A DNA stretch of 64,000 nt, from contig NZ_CP126247.1 of NCBI RefSeq assembly GCF_030142155.1, forward strand, positions 3,668,962 to 3,732,961, written 5' to 3'. The position numbers and the translations under genes are program-made. The notes below the pieces were generated by a model. The model was not told the origin of the DNA, did not search any database, and was given only the letters and a program-made list of their open reading frames with translations. How positions within the stretch are numbered: position 1 is the first letter of the stretch; every line of letters starts with the position of its first letter. This stretch comes from Arthrobacter sp. zg-Y820. GTDB lineage: Bacteria > Actinomycetota > Actinomycetes > Actinomycetales > Micrococcaceae. Shown in pieces: positions 1-7,871 of the stretch.

Positions 1-25
1 CCCGCCGCGGCGGAGAGGAGCAGCC

Positions 26-1396
26 GTGAGGATCGTAGTGGTTGGCGACGTCCTGCTGGACACCGACATCACCGGCAGCGCCCAGCGGTTGTCCCCCGAC
101 GCGCCGGTTCCGGTGGTGGACGTGGACAGCATCCGCAAGCGCGCCGGCGGAGCGGGCCTGGTGGCCCGGCTCCTGGCCCGCGACGGCCATGCCGTGCGCC
201 TTGTCACTGCCCTGTCCGACGACGGCGCCGCCGCTGACCTGCGCGCCGCCCTCAGCGGCGTCGACGTCGTTGCCGGAGCTTCCGGGGCACCCACTCCGGT
301 CAAGACCCGCATCCGCGCCGGAGCCCAGGCGGTGGTGCGTTTCGACGAGGCCTGCGGACCGCCGCCGGCGCCAGGCGTCACGGACGAGATGCTCTCGGTG
401 CTGTTCGCCGCCGACGCGGTGGTCGTGGCTGATTACGGGCGCGGGCTGACCGCTGATCCCCGCCTGCGCGACGTCTTGGAGACCGTGGCGGCACGGGCGC
501 CGGTGGTCTGGGACCCGCATCCGGCCGGCAGCGACCCGGTGCCCGGCGTGGCCGCCGTGACACCGAACCTGCCCGAAGCCCTGCGCAGCGCCGGCGGAAC
601 CGGCAGCGGAACCGGGGGCATTCCTGCGGCCCTGCACGCCGCCGAGCAGCTGCTGGACAGGTGGCAGAGCCGAGCCGTGGTGGTGACCCTCGGCGCCCTG
701 GGAGCCCTGGTGCTGCCCGCCGCCGGCCTGCCGCAGGTGATTCCGGCGCCGGAGGTGTACGCCGGGGACACCTGCGGGGCAGGAGACCGGTTCTCCGCCA
801 CCCTGATCCTGGCCCTAGCCCGGGGAACGGCGCTGGAACCGGCCGCGGAACAGGCGGTGCAGGCCGCCGCCGGGTTCCTGGCCGCCGGCGGCGTGGCCGC
901 CCTGCAGCGGGAAAAAGGGCCGGCCCAGCTGCGCAGCAGCAGCCTGGATGCCCTGGCTGCCGCCAAGGCGGTGCAGGAACGCGGCGGAACGGTGGTTGCC
1001 ACCGGCGGCTGCTTCGACCTGCTCCATGCCGGTCACGCCAGGACCCTGTCAGCGGCCCGCCGACTGGGCGACTGCCTGATCGTGGTCCTGAATTCCGACA
1101 GCTCGGTCCGCCGGCTCAAAGGTGAGCAGCGCCCGATCATCGGCCAGGAGGACCGCACCGAGCTGCTGCTGTCCCTGGGCTGCGTGGACGGGGTGCTGGT
1201 GTTTGAGGAAGACACCCCGGAAGCGGCACTGGACCGGCTGCGGCCGGATATCTGGGTCAAGGGCGGAGACTACCGCGAGGACCAACTGCCCGAAGCCCGG
1301 CTGATCAAGGCGTGGGGCGGCGAAACCGTGACCGTGCCGTATCACCCGGCCCGCTCCACCACAGCCCTGGCCTCGGCCCTGGCCAGGGTCGGCTAA
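26..1396 (+). CDS. hldE: Bifunctional PfkB sugar kinase / nucleotidyltransferase (HldE-type heptose enzyme), copy 1
   Basis: The 456-residue protein has two domains in the HldE order. Residues 1-305 form a PfkB/ribokinase-type kinase, ending in the ATP-site motif DTCGAGD near residue 248. Residues about 322-456 form a nucleotidyltransferase with GGCFDLLHAGH (HxGH nucleotide-binding motif) near 328 and VKGGDY near 412. In LPS makers HldE phosphorylates D-glycero-D-manno-heptose 7-phosphate and then adenylylates the 1-phosphate. Length fits the family (about 475). GTG start with GGAGAGGAG just upstream. Neighbours are an SDR, a GT9 glycosyltransferase and a second HldE-like protein, so a nucleotide-activated heptose or related sugar is likely. 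The true sugar substrate is inference. The cluster probably continues left of the window. Confidence 0.85.
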   Translation: MRIVVVGDVLLDTDITGSAQRLSPDAPVPVVDVDSIRKRAGGAGLVARLLARDGHAVRLVTALSDDGAAADLRAALSGVDVVAGASGAPTPVKTRIRAGAQAVVRFDEACGPPPAPGVTDEMLSVLFAADAVVVADYGRGLTADPRLRDVLETVAARAPVVWDPHPAGSDPVPGVAAVTPNLPEALRSAGGTGSGTGGIPAALHAAEQLLDRWQSRAVVVTLGALGALVLPAAGLPQVIPAPEVYAGDTCGAGDRFSATLILALARGTALEPAAEQAVQAAAGFLAAGGVAALQREKGPAQLRSSSLDALAAAKAVQERGGTVVATGGCFDLLHAGHARTLSAARRLGDCLIVVLNSDSSVRRLKGEQRPIIGQEDRTELLLSLGCVDGVLVFEEDTPEAALDRLRPDIWVKGGDYREDQLPEARLIKAWGGETVTVPYHPARSTTALASALARVG

Positions 1397-1463
1397 AGCG
1401 CATCTCATTCGGTTTGATCCCGGCACATTTGAAGCGCGGGACCCATGATGAAAGGAAAAACGC

Positions 1464-2165
1464 ATGTCACTGCAACTCTCCAACCCCGGACGGGTGCTCG
1501 TTACCGGCGGCGGGTCAGGCCTGGGCGCCGCCGTAGTGCAGGCCGTGACCGCGGCCGGCGGAACCGCCGTCGTCCTCGACCGGGACATCAGCACGGTGGG
1601 CGCGGCAAAGGCCATCGAGGTGGACGTCGCGGACCGGGCCGCCGTTGAGGCCGCCGTCCGGGACGCTGCGGAATCCCTCGGCGGCCTGGATGCGGTGGTG
1701 ACCGCCGCCGGCATCGACCGCTGCGGACGCCTCGAGGATGTTGCCGCCGAGGAATGGGAGAAGGTCATCGGCGTGAACCTGCTCGGCACCGTCTCGGTGG
1801 TCCGCGCCGCGCTTCCCTATCTGCTGGAAAGCCACGGCCGAGCCGTCACGGTGGCCTCCAGCCTGGGGATCAAAGCCGTCTCGGACGCCACGGCGTACTG
1901 CGCCTCGAAGTTCGCCGTGGTGGGTTTCAGCCGCGCGCTGGCCGCAGAAACCCGGGGCCGGATGGGTGTGACCACCATGATCCCCTCCGGCATGAAAACC
2001 TCCTTCTTCGACGACCGCACGGAGCAGTACAAGCCGCAGGACGATTCCCGGCTCAATGATCCGCTGCGCGTGGCCGAGGCGATCCTCTTCGCCCTGCACC
2101 AGCCGCGCGGATGCGAAATCCGGGAAATGGTCATCTGCCACGAGGAGGAGGACTCCTGGCCCTGA
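1464..2165 (+). CDS. SDR family oxidoreductase
   Basis: A 233-residue classical short-chain dehydrogenase. It has the NAD(P)-binding TGGGSGLG motif at residues 14-21, an acidic residue after beta-2 (LDRD), and the active-site set S...YCASK near residues 131-148. ATG start after AAAGGAAAAACGC. It lies 67 bp after the first HldE-like gene on the same strand and is convergent with the GT9 gene. An epimerase, reductase or dehydrogenase step on a nucleotide sugar is plausible from context, but SDR sequence alone does not give the substrate. The downstream hairpin probably ends the transcript. Confidence 0.8.
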   Translation: MSLQLSNPGRVLVTGGGSGLGAAVVQAVTAAGGTAVVLDRDISTVGAAKAIEVDVADRAAVEAAVRDAAESLGGLDAVVTAAGIDRCGRLEDVAAEEWEKVIGVNLLGTVSVVRAALPYLLESHGRAVTVASSLGIKAVSDATAYCASKFAVVGFSRALAAETRGRMGVTTMIPSGMKTSFFDDRTEQYKPQDDSRLNDPLRVAEAILFALHQPRGCEIREMVICHEEEDSWP

Positions 2166-2173
2166 CCGCCGGC

Positions 2174-2200
2174 CCGGCCTAGGTGCAACTCCTAGGCCGG
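2174..2200. terminator. Hairpin between convergent genes
   Basis: Perfect 10-bp arms CCGGCCTAGG / CCTAGGCCGG with a 7-nt loop. The right arm includes the stop codon of the minus-strand GT9 gene. There is no T-run. It is probably a bidirectional end signal for the SDR and GT9 transcripts. Confidence 0.5.
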
Positions 2201-3388
2201 CGGTGCCGTCCGCAGCTCGGCCACGTCGGCGTACACCGCCGCCGCGTCCACCGCGGCCACGAAGGAATCGTCGTGGGCGCAGCGTTCGGCGGTCCAGCCG
2301 ACCTGGGTGACGTTGATCCCGCAGACCGGACAGGCGGACACCCAGGACATGTGCACCCGGTGCCGGGTGCGGCCCATGGCGCCGGCATTGATCACGTTTC
2401 CGAACCAGTAGATGCCCACCGTGGGGGTGCCAACGGCCTGCGCCAGGTGGCGGGGGCCGCTGTCGTTGCCGACCATCACGGTGCTGGCCTTCAGCAGGGC
2501 CGCCAGGGTGCCGATGTCCAGTTGTCCGGCCACGGAGGCGACGTCGGTTTCCGGCCCGGATTCGGCCAGGCTCAGCGCGACGATCTGCTCGGCGAGGCGC
2601 CGGTCGCCGTCGTCGTCCCCCACCACCAGGACCCGGCAGCCGTCGGCGGCCGCACGCACCGCAACCGCGGCGAAGGCCGACGCCGGCCAGCGGCGCCGCG
2701 GATCGGTCGCCCCGGGATGGAGGGTGACCAGGTCCCGGCCGGGCGCCAGGTACGCCTCGGCTTTCTCCTCCTCCACCGGAAGGACTTCCAGCTGCGGCTC
2801 CAGCGTGAGCGGAACGGCCCCCGCCAGGCCCGCCACCTCCAGCGCCCGCAGCACCTCATGCTGGTAGTAGATGTAGGGAATGGTGCGTTCCAGGGGTGCG
2901 GCGTCGGGCGTCCGGGTGCCAACCGTGTGCGCGGCGCCGAGCTGAAGCAGGAACGGATTGGAGTTGCGGCCGCCGCCGTGGACCTGCACGGCCAGATCGA
3001 AGCTGCGGGCCCGCATGGCGGCGTGGAACGCGGCCGCCGCCGCCGGATCGTCGGGGCCGGGTCGTATCCCCGATGCAAAGGGCAGCACTTCCACGCGGTG
3101 CACCGGACCGGGCCGGCCCGCCAACAGCGCCGCGTGCAGTGGCGCCCCCAGGAGGGTGATCTCGGCGTCCGGATACGCGGCGGCGAGGGCCTCGATGGCG
3201 GGCAGGGCAAACATCAGGTCCCCCAGGCCGCCGCCGCGCAGAACAGCGATCCGGGACACCCCCGGGAACGGCGCCAGGACCGGCCCCACCCCGCGCCGCA
3301 GGGCCGGCGCCGCCTCCCTTGCCTGCGCTGCCTCCCCTGCCTGCCCCGGATCGCCTGCCTGCCCGCCGATGTTCCCTGCTGCTGCCAT
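2192..3388 (-). CDS. Glycosyltransferase family 9 (heptosyltransferase-like)
   Basis: The start chosen at 3388 has an excellent site (GGAAGGAAAGAGTTC before ATG), giving 398 residues; the open frame continues upstream without support. The conserved N-terminal GGLGDLMFALPAI loop near residue 54, HPGATDPRRRWP mid-protein and GNDSGPRHLAQAVGTPTVG in the C-terminal half are typical of GT9 (ADP-heptose:LPS heptosyltransferase) enzymes. Residues 1-35 are a low-complexity Ala/Gln/Gly extension. It lies between two HldE-type genes, so it probably transfers the activated heptose-like sugar to a cell-surface or secondary glycan. Actinobacteria lack LPS, so the acceptor is unknown. Confidence 0.8.
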   Translation of the reverse strand: MAAAGNIGGQAGDPGQAGEAAQAREAAPALRRGVGPVLAPFPGVSRIAVLRGGGLGDLMFALPAIEALAAAYPDAEITLLGAPLHAALLAGRPGPVHRVEVLPFASGIRPGPDDPAAAAAFHAAMRARSFDLAVQVHGGGRNSNPFLLQLGAAHTVGTRTPDAAPLERTIPYIYYQHEVLRALEVAGLAGAVPLTLEPQLEVLPVEEEKAEAYLAPGRDLVTLHPGATDPRRRWPASAFAAVAVRAAADGCRVLVVGDDDGDRRLAEQIVALSLAESGPETDVASVAGQLDIGTLAALLKASTVMVGNDSGPRHLAQAVGTPTVGIYWFGNVINAGAMGRTRHRVHMSWVSACPVCGINVTQVGWTAERCAHDDSFVAAVDAAAVYADVAELRTAPPA

Positions 3389-3629
3389 GAACTCTTTCCT
3401 TCCGGACCGCTCCGAAGCCGCACCGCCCGGGTCGCCGCGGGGGCTGCACCGCTGCCGGCGCGGGCCGCCGCACGCGTCGGCGGATGTTTGCTGGCCCCAC
3501 CCTAGGGCCTGGGGGCGCCGATCCCAACCGTTGCGGACGCAGAAAATCTTCCGCTGCCAAACCGTGTAAACCGGCGCCAAACGGGTAGGAAACCTAGACA
3601 CGAGTTGCCACTCGATTCCGAGGAGTTCC

Positions 3630-3728
3630 ATGTCAGCCAGCGCCGCTTCCGCCTCCGCCTCCGCTGCCGCCGGCTCCCCCATGGGCTCCCCCATGGGCTC
3701 CCCCGCCGGCATTCCGGGGGCGGCGTGA
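3630..3728 (+). CDS. Small 32-residue leader-like ORF coupled to the second HldE-type gene
   Basis: ATG at 3630 follows a strong ribosome site (GAGGAGTTCC). The frame encodes 32 residues of Ala/Ser/Gly/Pro with three GSPMGSP-like repeats and ends in TGA at 3726-3728, overlapping the GTG start (3725) of the next gene as GTGA. The downstream gene has only a weak site of its own, so this short ORF may carry ribosomes into it by translational coupling. No family is recognisable. It could be a true leader peptide, or the eroded N-terminus of the enzyme after a frameshift. Confidence 0.5.
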   Translation: MSASAASASASAAAGSPMGSPMGSPAGIPGAA

Positions 3729-5335
3729 ACACCGTGGCGGACCTGAGCGGGCTGCGCAGTTTGACCCCCTGGCTGCCCGCCCGGCTGGCAGCTGCGGCGC
3801 CGCGGATTGCCGTCATCGGGGACGTCATGCTGGACGGCTGGTGGTCAGGCACGACTGACCGGTTCTGCCGCGAAGCGCCGGCGCCCGTGGTCGACATCGC
3901 CCGCCGGGACTATTTCCCGGGCGGTGCCGCCAACACCGCAATGAATCTTCAGGCCCTGGGAGCCCGGGTCCGGCTGGCGGGGCTGGCGGGTGAGGACGAC
4001 GCCGGCCGGCGGCTGCGCGTCCTGCTGGGGGCGGCAGGCGTGGACCAGCAGCAGTTGCTCGCCCATCCCGCCGCCCGGACGGCCACGAAATTCCGCGTCC
4101 TGGCCGGCGAGCAGGTGATGCTGCGGATGGACGACGGCGGCAGCCCGGTTCCGGCCGAGGCTGAGGAGCAGCTGGCCGCCTCGCTGGATGCGTGGCTCAG
4201 GGACGCGGACGCCGTGGTGGTGTGCGACTACGGCTCCGGGCTGCTGCACGGCCGGGTGCGCGACGCACTGATTGCTTCCCGCGGCAGCAGGCTCACCGTG
4301 GTTGATGCCCACGATCCGGGACTGTGGGCCGGACTGGCCGCCGACCTCGTCACCCCCAATTCGCAGGAAGCGGCACGCCTGCTGGGCGTCAGGCTGCGGC
4401 CGGGGACGGACCGCGCCGGGCAGATCGGCGGACTGGGCCCGGACCTGCTGCGCGCTTCGGGTGCCGCCTCCGCCGTCGTCACCCTGGACCGGGAAGGCAC
4501 CGTACTGTTGACCGCCGACGGCGCAATGCACCGGACCTGGGCCCGCCCTGCCGCCGAGAAGCGGGCCTCCGGCGCCGGAGACACCTTCGTGGCGTGCCTG
4601 ACCCTCGCCCGGGCCGCCGGGCTGCCGCTGAGCACGGCGGCGGACCTGGCGCAGAACGCCGCCGACGTCGTCGTTCAACGGGCCGGTACCTCCGTCTGCA
4701 CGGCAGCGGATCTGGAGCTGCACCTGACGGCGCTGGCCGACACGGCGCTGTCGCCCGGGGACCTGGCGGCACGCGTGGCCGCCGACCGGGCCGCGGGGAA
4801 GCGGATAGTGCTCACCAACGGGTGCTTCGATGTGCTGCACCGCGGTCATACCCGCTATCTCCAGCAGGCGAAGGCGCTTGGCGACATCCTGGTGGTGGCG
4901 CTCAACGGCGATGCCTCGGTGACCCGCCTCAAGGGTCCGGGCCGGCCGATCAATCCCGTGCATGACCGCGCCGGGGTGATTGCGGCCCTGAGCTGTGTTG
5001 ACTACGTGACCATCTTCGACACCGACACGCCAATACCGCTGATCGAGGCGCTGCGGCCGGACGTCTACGCGAAGGGCGGGGATTACTCCCCCGAGATGCT
5101 GCAGGAAACCCGGGTGGTTCGGGCCTGCGGCGGGCAGGTGCGGATTCTGGACTATGTCGCGGACCATTCCACCACCGCCGTCGTGGAGCGGATCCAGGCC
5201 GCATCGCTGCGGCCGGGGCCGGCGGAGGGCCGGCAGGCGGAGGGCCGGCAGGCGGAGGGCCGGCGGGAGGACGGCCGGCAGGCTGACGACCGGCAGCCGG
5301 CCGGGTCCGGGCCGGAGGATGAGGCCGGGGCGTGA
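3725..5335 (+). CDS. hldE: Bifunctional PfkB sugar kinase / nucleotidyltransferase (HldE-type), copy 2
   Basis: 536 residues from GTG 3725; the open frame reaches back to 3605, but that extension is Arg-rich and unlike the family. The kinase domain (residues about 20-330) has GDVMLDGWWSG, FPGGAANTAMN and the ATP motif ASGAGDTF near 281. The nucleotidyltransferase domain (about 350-495) has TNGCFDVLHRGH and YAKGGDYSPE. Both HldE activities therefore look intact. This copy is closer to proteobacterial HldE than copy 1 (FPGGAAN, REAPAPVVD). The C-terminus carries an extra disordered tail of five 5-residue repeats (AEGRQ type). It is divergent from the GT9 gene and preceded by a coupled 32-residue ORF. 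Confidence 0.87.
   Translation: MNTVADLSGLRSLTPWLPARLAAAAPRIAVIGDVMLDGWWSGTTDRFCREAPAPVVDIARRDYFPGGAANTAMNLQALGARVRLAGLAGEDDAGRRLRVLLGAAGVDQQQLLAHPAARTATKFRVLAGEQVMLRMDDGGSPVPAEAEEQLAASLDAWLRDADAVVVCDYGSGLLHGRVRDALIASRGSRLTVVDAHDPGLWAGLAADLVTPNSQEAARLLGVRLRPGTDRAGQIGGLGPDLLRASGAASAVVTLDREGTVLLTADGAMHRTWARPAAEKRASGAGDTFVACLTLARAAGLPLSTAADLAQNAADVVVQRAGTSVCTAADLELHLTALADTALSPGDLAARVAADRAAGKRIVLTNGCFDVLHRGHTRYLQQAKALGDILVVALNGDASVTRLKGPGRPINPVHDRAGVIAALSCVDYVTIFDTDTPIPLIEALRPDVYAKGGDYSPEMLQETRVVRACGGQVRILDYVADHSTTAVVERIQAASLRPGPAEGRQAEGRQAEGRREDGRQADDRQPAGSGPEDEAGA
5221..5295 (+). repeat. Five tandem 15-bp repeats in the 3' end of the second HldE-type gene
   Basis: Units of GGCGGAGGGCCGGCA at 5221, 5236 and 5251, then two diverged units at 5266 and 5281. 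They encode AEGRQ, AEGRQ, AEGRR, EDGRQ and ADDRQ. Unit length is a multiple of three, so copy number can change without breaking the frame. Confidence 0.85.
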
Positions 5336-5363
5336 AGCCGCTGCTGCTCCGCGGAGCGGGCGG

Positions 5364-5786
5364 CTAGGCTGTCGGGTCGGTGGGGCGGCCGCCGTCGGCC
5401 GCATCGGGGGCGGCCGCGTTCGCGGCCGGTCCGCCCGCCGCCGGCGCGGGGCCGGCACCGCCGCGGTTGGCGCCGCGGCCCTGGCCGCCGACGCTGCCTG
5501 CGCCGCCGGGAATCTTCGCCGAGCTGCGGTTGACGCCGGAGCCCTCGCTGAGGTGGTCCGGGTTGGGCTTTTCCGTCATCAGCAGCAGCGAGCAGATCAG
5601 CAGCGAGGCGATGAAGGCAATGCCGGCAGCAATGAAGGCGAGATCCAACCGCAGTTCCTTGTCAACGCCGCCGGTGGCGAAGATCATGGTGGCGACGCCC
5701 GCAACCACGGCCAGCACGGCCGAAAAAATGAGCGGGGCCTTCACGGAGTTCCGCTTCTGCGGCCCACCGGATGAGCTGTTCGCCAC
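5364..5786 (-). CDS. Hypothetical membrane protein with Gly/Pro/Ala-rich tail
   Basis: GTG at 5786 is preceded by AGGAGGAAAAACA, so it is preferred over the GTG 30 bp upstream. The 140-residue protein has a short polar N-terminus, two membrane segments near residues 18-38 (LIFSAVLAVVAGVATMIF) and 49-70 (LAFIAAGIAFIASLLICSLL), then a disordered Gly/Ala/Pro-rich C-terminus of about 65 residues. No catalytic motif is visible and the family is not recognised. It is convergent with the HldE-type gene and follows another membrane protein on the same strand. Confidence 0.7.
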   Translation of the reverse strand: MANSSSGGPQKRNSVKAPLIFSAVLAVVAGVATMIFATGGVDKELRLDLAFIAAGIAFIASLLICSLLLMTEKPNPDHLSEGSGVNRSSAKIPGGAGSVGGQGRGANRGGAGPAPAAGGPAANAAAPDAADGGRPTDPTA

Positions 5787-5852
5787 TGTTTTTCCTCCTG
5801 CTGTTGATGAGTGCACCGGTTCTACAGTAGGTAGAACCCGGAGTTGTTCAGT

Positions 5853-6443
5853 TTACGGGTTTTCCCGGCCTGCCGCTGCCGGATGTGACCGGCCCTGCGA
5901 CCGGGCGTCCCAGCGGGCTCCCAGTCCGGAGGTGGCCAGGACAACCGCGAGGATGATCGCAGACCCGCCGGAAACTCCCAGCATGGCGTGCGAGCCCAGG
6001 TCCATGGCCAGAACCGCGACCAGGATGGCTGCCGTTCCTAGGCTCACCACGCCCGTGATCAGCCAGTCGCGCGCCGGCAGGAACGCTCCGCGGGCCTTGG
6101 CCCAGAGGTAGAGTTCCACGGCGCCGCCGATCAGCAGCGCTGCACCTGCCGCCGCGCAGAAGGCCTCCACGGATCGGAGCGCGAGGACGGCGAGGCCGGC
6201 CACGGCGTACACCGCTGCCTCAAGCAGCTGCAGGCTGCGGACCTGCGCCAGCCCCTGCCCGCCGGCCAGGCTGGACACCCGCCAGACTGTGACGGCGGTG
6301 AGCAGGAGGTACAGTCCGCCGGCGATCGACAGCACGTTCACTCCCGGGGACTGCCAGAAGACGGTCAGAATCCCGAAGGCAGCCGCCGTGACGGAACGCA
6401 GGAGGATGGGTACCCACGGGGTGCCGTGGTTCGAATCTCCCAC
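5853..6443 (-). CDS. Hypothetical multi-pass membrane protein
   Basis: GTG at 6443 has GGAGG seven bases upstream; the in-frame ATG at 6476 lacks a ribosome site. From 6443 the protein is 196 residues with about six hydrophobic segments, including LLRSVTAAAFGILTVFW and GAALLIGGAVELYLW. The pattern resembles small HdeD/DUF308-type integral membrane proteins, but assignment is tentative. It lies between a MATE transporter and another small membrane protein on the same strand. No signature residues suggest a reaction. Confidence 0.65.
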   Translation of the reverse strand: MGDSNHGTPWVPILLRSVTAAAFGILTVFWQSPGVNVLSIAGGLYLLLTAVTVWRVSSLAGGQGLAQVRSLQLLEAAVYAVAGLAVLALRSVEAFCAAAGAALLIGGAVELYLWAKARGAFLPARDWLITGVVSLGTAAILVAVLAMDLGSHAMLGVSGGSAIILAVVLATSGLGARWDARSQGRSHPAAAGRENP

Positions 6444-6500
6444 TGCTGAGCCTCCGCTTTCGTCATAACGAATCATCTGGCCGGTTGGCCACCCACCAGC

Positions 6501-7862
6501 TTAGTCGCTTGCGGTGCCCGGTGCCGCCCCGGTGACCATCCAGGCGTCCTGCCGGATGCGCCAGGTGAGCGTGGCAGCGCGTGCACTCATGTATCCCAAG
6601 GCAAAGGCGGCCCACAGCCAGGCGATTCCGCCGGGGCCTTCCAGACCCGCGGCGTGGACCCACCACAGCAGCGGCAGGTACGCCAGCAGGTTCAGCACAC
6701 CGGTGACGGCAAGGTAGCGGGCATCGCCGGCACCGATGAGGACACCGTCAAGCACGAACACCAGTCCGCAGATCGGCTGGGAGGCGGCCAGCACCCACAG
6801 TCCGGCGGTCAGCGCCGCCTGGACCCCGGCGTCGGGCGTAAAAATCCAGCCGGCGAAGGGCGCAGCGGCGGCCAGCAGCAGGCCGGTGACCACGCCGAAT
6901 CCGACCCCCCAGCGGATCATCCGCCGGGTCAGTTCCCGGGCCAATGACCGGTTGCCCGCCCCCAGCTCCTTGCCGATGAGCGCCTGCGCGGCGATCGCCA
7001 GGGCGTCGAGGGCAAAGGCCAGGAAGGTGAAGACCGTCATCACCAGCTGATGGGCGGCCAGGGACTGCGGTCCCTGCGCGGTGGCCACCAACACGGCGGC
7101 CAGCACGGCCAGGCGCAGGCTCAGCGTGCGCAGCATCAGCCATGACCCCACATGCGCGGTGGCCAGGATCCCCGCGGGTGATGGCCGCAGGGAGACCCCG
7201 GCCTGCCGCGCCATCCGGCCGACCAGCACCAGGTAGACCGCCGCCATGCCCCACTGCGTGATGCTGGTGCCCAGAGCTGACCCGGCCACCGACAGGTCAA
7301 AGCCGTAGACCAGCAGGTAGTTCAGGCCAATGTTCACTCCGAAACCGATGCCGGCCACGGCGAGCGGCGTGCGGGTGTCCTGCAGTCCGCGCAGTACGCC
7401 GGTGGCGGCAAGCACCACCAGCATGGCGGTCAGCCCGGGCATTGAATACTGCAGATAGTCCACCGCGAACCGGTGCACCTCCCCGGTGGCGCCCAGTGCG
7501 GAGGCCAGCCGCGGCGCGGCCAGGATGCCGACGGTGGAAAGCACGACGCCGAGGATCAGTGCCAGCCCCATCCCGTCGCGGCCGGCGGCCACGGCGTCGC
7601 GGTGGCGGTCTCCGCCCAGATAGCGTGCCACGGTCCCCGTGGTGGAATACGCCAGGAAAACCATGAGGCCGACGGCGGTCTGCAGCACGGTGGACGCCAG
7701 GCCCACCCCGGCGAGCTCGTTGACGCCCAGGTGCCCCACGATGGCGGAATCGGCGATCAGGAACAGCGGTTCGGCGATCAGCGCGCCCAGCGCCGGCACG
7801 GCCAGGGCCAGGATGCGCCGGCCCAGGACCGGGTTGGAAGTCTGCGACGAAGAAGTGCCCAC
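6501..7862 (-). CDS. MATE family efflux transporter (DinF-like)
   Basis: 453 residues with about 12 membrane helices in two bundles. The N-terminal pattern LALAVPALGALIAEPLFLIADSAIVGHLG is typical of MATE exporters of the DinF branch, as are LRGLQDTRTPL and the C-terminal GVLIGAGDARYLA. These proteins export cationic drugs or metabolites using H+ or Na+ gradients. GTG start at 7862 with no strong ribosome site. It sits just downstream (9 bp) of an MFS exporter on the same strand, so the two probably share a transcript. Confidence 0.88.
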   Translation of the reverse strand: MGTSSSQTSNPVLGRRILALAVPALGALIAEPLFLIADSAIVGHLGVNELAGVGLASTVLQTAVGLMVFLAYSTTGTVARYLGGDRHRDAVAAGRDGMGLALILGVVLSTVGILAAPRLASALGATGEVHRFAVDYLQYSMPGLTAMLVVLAATGVLRGLQDTRTPLAVAGIGFGVNIGLNYLLVYGFDLSVAGSALGTSITQWGMAAVYLVLVGRMARQAGVSLRPSPAGILATAHVGSWLMLRTLSLRLAVLAAVLVATAQGPQSLAAHQLVMTVFTFLAFALDALAIAAQALIGKELGAGNRSLARELTRRMIRWGVGFGVVTGLLLAAAAPFAGWIFTPDAGVQAALTAGLWVLAASQPICGLVFVLDGVLIGAGDARYLAVTGVLNLLAYLPLLWWVHAAGLEGPGGIAWLWAAFALGYMSARAATLTWRIRQDAWMVTGAAPGTASD

Positions 7863-7871
7863 GGGAACAGC

